19,978 bases of DNA from JBFLVQ01 sp040758525 (GTDB taxonomy: Bacteria; Acidobacteriota; Blastocatellia; Chloracidobacteriales; JADJPF01), in the NCBI GenBank assembly GCA_040758525.1, contig JBFLVQ010000088.1:1-19978 (forward strand), read 5' to 3'. The notes below the pieces were generated by a model, which had not been told where the DNA came from, ran no database searches, and saw only the letters and a program-made list of their open reading frames with translations. A program made the position numbers and the translations under genes. Positions 13,539 through 19,978 of the stretch are shown here, piece by piece (the stretch's first letter is position 1; every line of letters begins with the position of its first letter).

Positions 13539-15425
13539 ATGGCGTTGAAGCTGCTAACCCTCTCCTTTACGCTAATTCTTTTGAGTTTTAGTGCTGTGGC
13601 AGGGCAATTACCTGATCGCCCTACTACAACACCAACAGATAAACAACAGCAGGCCGAAAAGGAGCTACAGAAACGTGCGCTTGAACTGATTGACGAGATT
13701 GTTGCCAGTACACAATCTCTCAAACTGCCAGAAAATCGTATTCGTATCCAGTTGAGTCTAGTAAATCTATTGTGGAGTCGTGATGAAAACCGTGCCCGCA
13801 CAATTTTTATAGAGGCGGAGCGCAATCTTGCCGAGTTATTACGTAACTTTAGTGATGAACCGCACGAGCAGTATTATGCTGCTTATGCGCCACTACAGTT
13901 ACGTACAGAGATGATGCAAGCCATGGCGACACGTGACGCCAAGCTGACACTCGATTTCTTGCGTTCCACACGACTATTATTGCCGCCTAATCCTTATAGT
14001 AATCCGAATGAAAAGGAGCAGCTTGAGGGTGAGCTACAACTGGAATTGAGTCTTGCCGCTCAGGTGGCGGCAGAGAACCCTACACAGGCGATCAAGATTG
14101 CTGAAGAAGCGCTTGCTAAAGGTCTCAACAGTTCTGTCATTGGTGTGATATCACAACTACAGGAGAAGGAACCGGAAGCAGCCGCTCGCCTCGCCTCCCA
14201 ACTGGTTAGCAAAATACGTAGTGAAAATCTTGCCACCAATGATGAAGCAAGAAGTGTTGCATTAAGCTTGCTCTATCTATCACCCGATTTTAATTCGCTA
14301 TTATCGCCAAATGTGCAGGATCAGCCTGCCGGCAAACGCACACAGATTATTGATGAACGAACCCTACGAGAGTTAGCAGAGATGCTTGCTGCTGCTGCGC
14401 TCAATATTGCCTCGAATGGTAATCTGCTAGAGCCTACAGAACTCTACAGTGCCCGCGCGGTTTTGCAGCAGCTACAACCACTGTTGCCAGCCATTGAGAA
14501 ATATGCGCCTGCGCGTGCCGTTGCCCTACGTGCCCGTATTGCCAAATGGAAACTGGATAAGCCCAACCCATATAATGAATTTCAGTCCTTGCTTGAGAAG
14601 GGTACGGCAGACGACTTGATGAAGGCTGCTAGCAAGGCACCGCAAGGGTTACGTGAAAACTTCTATGCACAGGCGGCTTGGAAGGCTTTCAATGATGGCA
14701 ATATTGATCAGGCACGTCAGATCGCAGAAAAGATGCCGAATGTTTATCAGCGTAATGAGCTACTTTCACAACTTGATCGTCAACAGCTTATGCGCTCGGC
14801 CGACGAGGGCAAGTTGGAAGAGGCTCGCCGGTTACTTTCCCAGGTACGCTCATTCGAGGAACGTATCACAATACTTACTCAATTGGTCTCTACAATGATG
14901 GGCAAGGGTAATAAGAGCGCGGCACGGCAACTACTCAGTGAAGCACGTGCACTAATGAGCGGCGCGCCGGAAAATGCTATTCAACTAGCGGCACAAATGC
15001 AGATCGCCTATGCCTATGCCAACCTGGAACCGGCTACTAGCTTTGGGCTGATTGAGCCAATCATAGATAAACTGAACGAATTGATCGCGGCGGCAGCAGT
15101 GCTTGATGGTTTTGATAATCCTTATGCGCGCCGCTTCAAGAATGGTGAGATGATTATGGCAGGAGATCTGCTCTATCATGGTCAGGGATTGTTACCATTA
15201 GTACGTGCTGATTTTGAACGTGCACTGGCTACTGCCAATCGCTTCGAGCGTGAAGAGCTAAAATTACTGGCACGGCTTATCGTAGTTGAAGGACTACTCA
15301 CACCACCAAATAGCGAAGCTATTCCAGATACACCACCAGAGCAACCTTCCCCAGTAGAGAACAAACGCTTGGATAGCGAGTTCCAACAATTGGATAAGGA
15401 GTTAAATAAAATTAAGGATAAATAG
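13539..15425 (+). CDS. Secreted alpha-helical repeat protein of unknown function
   Basis: I do not recognise a named function. The 628-residue product has a signal peptide: a lysine at position 4, a hydrophobic stretch (5-18) and a likely cleavage site near AVAG-Q (19-23). A short Pro/Thr-rich spacer (about 25-33) follows. The rest is almost entirely helical, with repeated Ala/Leu-rich units resembling TPR- or HEAT-like pairs, for example AAQVAAENPTQAIKIAEEAL at about 170-190 and later NIDQARQIAEKM and EARRLLSQVRSFEERI. The C-terminus is Pro-rich, then charged (LDSEFQQLDKEL), perhaps a short coiled coil. No catalytic motif or cysteine pattern is seen. GAGG (13530-13533) lies 5 nt before the ATG. 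I associate proteins of this build with Acidobacteriota, from memory only. A periplasmic scaffold role is plausible. Confidence 0.75.
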   Translation: MALKLLTLSFTLILLSFSAVAGQLPDRPTTTPTDKQQQAEKELQKRALELIDEIVASTQSLKLPENRIRIQLSLVNLLWSRDENRARTIFIEAERNLAELLRNFSDEPHEQYYAAYAPLQLRTEMMQAMATRDAKLTLDFLRSTRLLLPPNPYSNPNEKEQLEGELQLELSLAAQVAAENPTQAIKIAEEALAKGLNSSVIGVISQLQEKEPEAAARLASQLVSKIRSENLATNDEARSVALSLLYLSPDFNSLLSPNVQDQPAGKRTQIIDERTLRELAEMLAAAALNIASNGNLLEPTELYSARAVLQQLQPLLPAIEKYAPARAVALRARIAKWKLDKPNPYNEFQSLLEKGTADDLMKAASKAPQGLRENFYAQAAWKAFNDGNIDQARQIAEKMPNVYQRNELLSQLDRQQLMRSADEGKLEEARRLLSQVRSFEERITILTQLVSTMMGKGNKSAARQLLSEARALMSGAPENAIQLAAQMQIAYAYANLEPATSFGLIEPIIDKLNELIAAAAVLDGFDNPYARRFKNGEMIMAGDLLYHGQGLLPLVRADFERALATANRFEREELKLLARLIVVEGLLTPPNSEAIPDTPPEQPSPVENKRLDSEFQQLDKELNKIKDK

Positions 15426-15545
15426 GTTCAGTTGTAAAAGTGTCACAAACCTCTCAGTCGCGCGCATTGAGCTTGCATTAGTATATAGAGAAATCGGTTT
15501 GAGTATTTAAGAGTCTGCTTGGACGGTTTGGTAGGAAGGAGTAAT

Positions 15546-18500
15546 ATGGCGCGGCCAAAAGTCTGTCTGGTTTGTCAGCACGAGCTAGAATCTTGGTGGG
15601 AGTTCTGTTTCCACTGTGGCGCTCGCGTCGATAATGATGTAATGGATCAAGTGCATTTGATCGATTACATCATCTTCGAGATCATAGATTGGCACAAACG
15701 CAAAACTATCAGTTATTCCGTTAGAGAAGAACTCCTTCAACACTATTTCACGCGCAGGCAAGAGCTGGTTCAATCAATTGAGCATAAGGCTGAGCATAAA
15801 ACTGACGAGCCCGTGCCGTCAGTCGATGCTACAGACACACCGCTCTCATCACTATCAGAACCTACCCCTCCGGTTGCGCCTGCTATCAGCAATGTAGTAG
15901 TACCAACACGCTTATCAGAATCGCAAGTTGTTCCTGCTACATCATTGTCACCTGCACCATTGCCACTCTCACCACCATTGCCAAGTAAATCATTTCCTGA
16001 ACTGGTTGCTGAGAATATCAACTATATTTTTGCAATTAGTACCGCGCTTTTTGTTGGTGGTATTGCCCTATATTACCGTAACGAGATCTATTATGGTCTT
16101 AAACAGCCAATTGTACAGGCTGCCATTCTTGCCTTGGTAACGCTAGGCGCGCTGGTGAGCGGTTGGACATTGGTACGTAGAACTGAACAGACGATTGCTG
16201 GACGTACGCTTACAATCGTTGGCTCATTACTTGTACCGATCAATCCTTGGTTTCTTGTCCGTTCCGGATTGATTCCCAATACTGGCAAGGCTTGGGTATT
16301 GGGGTTAGTCTGCACAGCACTCTATGCTTGGACCGCCTATTTTCTACGTGATCGACTCTTTGTCTATATAGCCCTCTCGACAGGTATAATTACTGGCTGG
16401 CTGACTGTTTATCGTTTTACCGGAGGTATCTCAGCAAGTATTTATGCGGTTGTGATGATGGCCAGCGCAATTGGTTACCTTTTTGCAGAACGAGCCTTTA
16501 AATCGCGTGGTGAAGATGTGATATTCTCACGTGAAGAGTACGGTCAACCTTTCTTCCATGTTGCTCAGACTGCTATTGCCCTCTGTCTATTCTTCTACAC
16601 ACCGCTAATCAAACTTTTACCGGCAGAGTTGGTAGCTGCGCGCTACTATTTTGATCCACAAAGTTACAATAGTTTTGTTACGGTTTGGCTAGCCCTTGCG
16701 GCCGCTTTTGCTTATACCTATTCTGCCATTATCAGAAAGGCAAGCTACTTTGTTTATCTTGCCATTGCGACATTATTGTGGGCAGAGGTGTCATTACTAG
16801 ATAACATAGATGTAACACGATCAACGGCTGTGCTGGTATTTGTTGCTAGTGCATTTGTGATTGCATTGATAGGACGTTTATCACCGCTTGATAATTTTTT
16901 TACTCGCCCGCTTGGTCATACTGCTATTCTGATCGGTTTGATCGTCTGTTGTTGGGTTGGGTACATAATACTTTCACTTACTTTCTATCATGAACTGCTT
17001 TTAGATTGGTCTTATGTAAGCTCAATCTTTCTTGCCGCAGGTATCTTTATTATCGAGTTGTATTACAGCAAGAAGCGTAGCGATCTTTACGCGATAGAGT
17101 TATTGCTTACCGCAGGCTTTCTCTTCGTAATGATTAAATTGCATGTGCCTGCCTACTTTATTGCGTTGCTTTTCCTCATTCCGACTTATGGCGCATTACT
17201 ACTCAGTCGTAGATTGAGAGGAACAGAATGGGAATGTCTCACGAATGGGCTTCACAAAGGCGCATTGGTAATAATTGGCTATATAATTTTGGGGGTGCTC
17301 GCCAATTATCAATTAGTGGCACCATACAAAGCGCATCTAGCCGGCTTCTCACTGGGTGTAGCAGGTCTGTTTGCTCTTTCCGCTTTCTCGACAGAAGGTT
17401 ACTTTGAGCGTAGAGTACAATTCTATGCTACCATTCTTGCCACCGTAGTCTCCTATTATCTACTACTAAAAATATTTCTCCTACCAGACCATAATTTTGC
17501 GCTATTGATAATGCTCCTCCCTGGCACACTTATGGCAGGCGCCGCACTGCTACAGAAGAAGCTTAGTAAATTAACTTCCCCTGTTGGAGAAAAATTATCA
17601 GAGACGTTATCACCACTGAAGATCTCTACCCTGATACTGATGGGCGTGGCATTATTTGGCTGGCATCCGCTTTATGATTTTATTGACTATCATAATTGGG
17701 CGGGAATGCTGTTTATGCTCGAATTTGCCATTGCTCTACTGATCTTAGGCTATATTAACAATGCATTTAATCATGCTAGCTTCTCTGTTGCTATTGCCTT
17801 CTTCACTGCCTCTTATAGTTACCTGCTAGGCATTATTGGTAGTGGTATGAGCCCAGAGTATGCCTTAGTAGGATTTGCGATCTGGGTATTTTCTCTCTAC
17901 ACATTAGCAAGAGTTGAAATACTGCATAGCAAGTTGCGCAGCTCAAGCTATTGGCTGGCTACAACTATTGCGGTGCTACTATTTCTTGCCTCCATACGAG
18001 TAATTATTACCTCTGAATGGGGAGCACATCCAGATCGCACAATAGCGGTAATGATAACATTGTTAATCCTGCTTTATCATCAGATAAAGAGTCTTTGGCA
18101 AGCGCGACATGCATTTCCTGCGACCTTTGCAGGATTGATTGGGATGGCATTGTTGATAACGCTCTTATGGGCTGCCTCAACAGGGTTAATGGCATCATTG
18201 GCCTGGGTTGTGATGGTCGCGATCGCTTATGGTGGAGTAGCACAGTTGTTACGCCAGCGTGGTATGACACAGAGTGTTACTGCAGCTATTGAAATAGTTG
18301 CCAATCTTGCTGTCTTGATAAGTCTGACAACACTATTGACAGAGTATTCTTATGATACCCCATTCTCTCTTATGGCCTTTTTTGTCACTGCGCTAGTAGT
18401 GATTTTCTATGCACTATTAGCATATTGGCAAGAGCAGACAAAGTTTGGTCAAATTTATGCCCATACGACCTTCAGCGCCTTATTGCTGTCGGCCTGCATA

Positions 18501-19673
18501 TTCGCACATCATTTCGGCTTCAACAACTGGTCGGAGCTATCCAGTCTGCTTGTTCCGCTATTAACTCTCTTCCTGATTGGTACACGGATACGTAGACGAC
18601 CGGTCTTTACTAGTGCGGCTTTTAATGTTGCTCAAGTGGCGATGCCATTGGTAGTGATCTTAGGATTGGTATCTGGTCTCTCTGTGCCAATTACACATAT
18701 TGGCACAGCACTCTTTTTTAGCGAAATCGCACTCTTCTATTTTATTGCTGCAGGCAGCCGAGAAAAAATTGGCTTCCTTTATCCGGCATTGGCTACTTTA
18801 GCAGTGGCGCTCTGGCAGGTGCTGCTCCATTTTGCTATCAATAGCAGCTATTTTATGGCCTTTTATGCTGTCTGTGGATTCTTACTACTACAACTAGCAG
18901 TAAGTGATAGATCCAGCCGTTGGGCATGGGCAAGGCCAGCGTTTTCGATCTTTGGCAATCTCTTGTTAGCCTTATCTGCTAGTGTAGTTGTGATGGAGAG
19001 CTTCAACACACTTAGGCTGCTTAATAAGGCGCTTGATCCATTAATTCAGAGCCTCTTTATAATTATTGCCATTGGCGCGCTACTCAGTGTTAAGAGTGAG
19101 GATGTAGAACGAAAGACCATCTATCGTCGTGCCACATTAGCACTGGGTTGTTTCAGCTATTTTGTCATAGGCATACGGCTAGGTTATGATGTTGTACGAC
19201 AGACAGAGTTCTATAGCATTCCTCTAGGTGCAGCATTGCTAGTAGCAGGGTATCTAGGTATGCGTAAGGAACAGGACAAGTCCGCCACACTTTGGCTCTG
19301 GTTAGGTAGTCTTGCTTGGACATTGCCACTACTACTTCATGCATTGGAATATCGTTTCCTCACTCTGGATCCATCTACCACTCATGATATTGCTCTACTG
19401 ATCGTTGCACTGGCGCTTATCCTTGGTGGCATACTGATGCAATTAAAGGCGCCTACTGCAATTGGAGGGGCAAGCTTTATTATCCAGATGGCAGTAATTG
19501 TCTTTAGTTTTGTTGAACGCGAACAGAAGTGGCTCTCGATCTCAATGATAATTCTTGGGCTGGTGGTCTTTGCCACTTGTTGGATAATCTACCTCTTCTA
19601 TAAACGCAACCAACTAGGCCAACTAAGCGAGCGTGGCAAACAGGTAGTAGAGGAATTGGGTAAGTGGAAATAG
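15546..19673 (+). CDS. Giant zinc-ribbon and multi-span membrane protein of unknown function
   Basis: The product is 1375 residues from the ATG at 15546, chosen over an in-frame ATG at 15519 because AAGGAG (15536-15541) lies 4 nt before it and the zinc ribbon then starts at the N-terminus. C7-x2-C10-x10-C21-x2-C24 (CLVCQ...CFHCG) forms a zinc ribbon. A charged helical segment follows (about 35-80), then a Pro/Ser/Thr-rich linker (about 85-150). From about residue 158 to 1355 the chain is a near-continuous series of hydrophobic helices, probably 30 or more, ending in a short charged tail (RNQLGQLSERGKQVVEELG). An early conserved-looking block reads AGRTLTIVGSLLVPINPWF. The topology recalls DUF2157/DUF2339- or SCO7613-type proteins, whose function is unknown; I cannot confirm the family. 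It lies 120 nt after the secreted helical protein in the same direction. The start and reading frame are secure, the role is not. Confidence 0.8.
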   Translation: MARPKVCLVCQHELESWWEFCFHCGARVDNDVMDQVHLIDYIIFEIIDWHKRKTISYSVREELLQHYFTRRQELVQSIEHKAEHKTDEPVPSVDATDTPLSSLSEPTPPVAPAISNVVVPTRLSESQVVPATSLSPAPLPLSPPLPSKSFPELVAENINYIFAISTALFVGGIALYYRNEIYYGLKQPIVQAAILALVTLGALVSGWTLVRRTEQTIAGRTLTIVGSLLVPINPWFLVRSGLIPNTGKAWVLGLVCTALYAWTAYFLRDRLFVYIALSTGIITGWLTVYRFTGGISASIYAVVMMASAIGYLFAERAFKSRGEDVIFSREEYGQPFFHVAQTAIALCLFFYTPLIKLLPAELVAARYYFDPQSYNSFVTVWLALAAAFAYTYSAIIRKASYFVYLAIATLLWAEVSLLDNIDVTRSTAVLVFVASAFVIALIGRLSPLDNFFTRPLGHTAILIGLIVCCWVGYIILSLTFYHELLLDWSYVSSIFLAAGIFIIELYYSKKRSDLYAIELLLTAGFLFVMIKLHVPAYFIALLFLIPTYGALLLSRRLRGTEWECLTNGLHKGALVIIGYIILGVLANYQLVAPYKAHLAGFSLGVAGLFALSAFSTEGYFERRVQFYATILATVVSYYLLLKIFLLPDHNFALLIMLLPGTLMAGAALLQKKLSKLTSPVGEKLSETLSPLKISTLILMGVALFGWHPLYDFIDYHNWAGMLFMLEFAIALLILGYINNAFNHASFSVAIAFFTASYSYLLGIIGSGMSPEYALVGFAIWVFSLYTLARVEILHSKLRSSSYWLATTIAVLLFLASIRVIITSEWGAHPDRTIAVMITLLILLYHQIKSLWQARHAFPATFAGLIGMALLITLLWAASTGLMASLAWVVMVAIAYGGVAQLLRQRGMTQSVTAAIEIVANLAVLISLTTLLTEYSYDTPFSLMAFFVTALVVIFYALLAYWQEQTKFGQIYAHTTFSALLLSACIFAHHFGFNNWSELSSLLVPLLTLFLIGTRIRRRPVFTSAAFNVAQVAMPLVVILGLVSGLSVPITHIGTALFFSEIALFYFIAAGSREKIGFLYPALATLAVALWQVLLHFAINSSYFMAFYAVCGFLLLQLAVSDRSSRWAWARPAFSIFGNLLLALSASVVVMESFNTLRLLNKALDPLIQSLFIIIAIGALLSVKSEDVERKTIYRRATLALGCFSYFVIGIRLGYDVVRQTEFYSIPLGAALLVAGYLGMRKEQDKSATLWLWLGSLAWTLPLLLHALEYRFLTLDPSTTHDIALLIVALALILGGILMQLKAPTAIGGASFIIQMAVIVFSFVEREQKWLSISMIILGLVVFATCWIIYLFYKRNQLGQLSERGKQVVEELGKWK

Positions 19674-19978
19674 TTGTTTAAGACGGCGACAGCCCCAAGT
19701 AATGCTCAATAGAATGCTGCGCATCTTGTTAATTGGCTCAATCCGCGATTCCATCGAGAATCGGGCTCAAGGCTTGTTTATGACCGGCTTTAGCGGGGAC
19801 CGGTCTATTTCGCAGCAGACTACTCGCCTATTTCTTGGGGCTGTCTTAGGCCAGGAAATTAAAATCCTAACCTGTTTTTACGCTAGCTCCCCGCGCCATT
19901 GCCTGTCAAAACTGGATCGCAGAAACGCAATTATTGGCAATTCCTCACGCTCAGTAAACGATAAATTCTTTCCCTATT
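19674..19978. other. 305-nt right-edge stretch without a recognised gene
   Basis: The stretch holds a nested inverted-repeat element (19679-19848), described separately. A plus-strand frame from ATG 19702 stays open for 92 codons to the window edge, but it has no Shine-Dalgarno sequence, its codon pattern is not clearly coding, and I recognise no domain in it. A weak hairpin (TTAGG at 19846-19850 with CCTAA at 19866-19870) is followed by CCTG and five T residues, so a terminator for the structured element is possible but poor. I see nothing else. Confidence 0.5.
19679..19848. repeat. Nested inverted-repeat element, candidate structured RNA or small mobile element
   Basis: GACAGCCCCAAG (19688-19699) and CTTGGGGCTGTC (19834-19845) are exact 12-bp inverted copies. 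The pairing can continue as TAAGAC (19679-19684) with GTCTTA (19843-19848) if six bases (GGCGAC, a near-duplicate) bulge out. Nested inside in order are AATAG/CTATT (19708-19712, 19828-19832), TGCTGCG/CGCAGCA (19715-19721, 19811-19817), and two local hairpins: CGATTC/GAATCG (19746-19751, 19758-19763) and GACCGG/CCGGTC (19782-19787, 19800-19805). The pairs are compatible with one multi-branched fold. It matches no RNA family I know (not tRNA, tmRNA, 6S or SRP). Confidence 0.5.

Noticed and set aside
19674..19978. Retron RNA as a firm call
   Set aside because: The 12-bp closing stem fits, but there is no long msd hairpin and no reverse transcriptase gene within the window, so it stays a possibility only.

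Overview
The window looks like chromosomal DNA of a free-living bacterium with moderate GC content. My best guess is Acidobacteriota, perhaps class Blastocatellia. That is inference, resting on four gene types seen together: a YtxJ-type bacilliredoxin, the futalosine menaquinone enzyme MqnC, a full-length topoisomerase VI gene pair, and a secreted helical-repeat protein of a kind I associate with that phylum. No phage or plasmid genes, insertion sequence or CRISPR array is visible.

Layout. 1-487 (-) is the 5' part of a phosphodiester glycosidase (NAGPA-domain) gene running off the left edge. 666-2078 (+) is a polytopic GT-C-type glycosyltransferase, divergent from it. 2145-3218 (+) is mqnC, which converges with a 1-nt gap on ytxJ (3220-3582, -). 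3583-4016 is a 434-nt non-coding stretch with a strong orphan terminator on the minus strand, three inverted repeats of similar core sequence, and a good promoter for the top6B-top6A pair (4017-6860, +), which encodes both subunits of an archaeal/plant-type topoisomerase VI. 6993-11366 (-) is a compact three-gene operon, read right to left: a CaiB/BaiF protein that looks like an alpha-methylacyl-CoA racemase, a FadB/FadJ-type hydratase-dehydrogenase, and a zinc alcohol-dehydrogenase-like enzyme. Together they suggest beta-oxidation, possibly of branched acyl-CoAs. 11479-12525 (-) is a stand-alone, divergent MreB. 12765-12838 (+) is tRNA-Asp(GTC) with its own promoter and a strong terminator that abuts moaC (12909-13379, +). 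13539-15425 (+) is a secreted alpha-helical protein, and 15546-19673 (+) is a giant zinc-ribbon plus multi-membrane-span protein. The last 305 nt hold a long nested inverted repeat and an open frame reaching the window edge.

Most worth a second look: the MreB paralogue with lysine at the position of the catalytic glutamate; the structured element at 19679-19848; the complete bacterial topoisomerase VI operon and its unusual upstream region; and the tRNA terminator packed against the moaC ribosome binding site.
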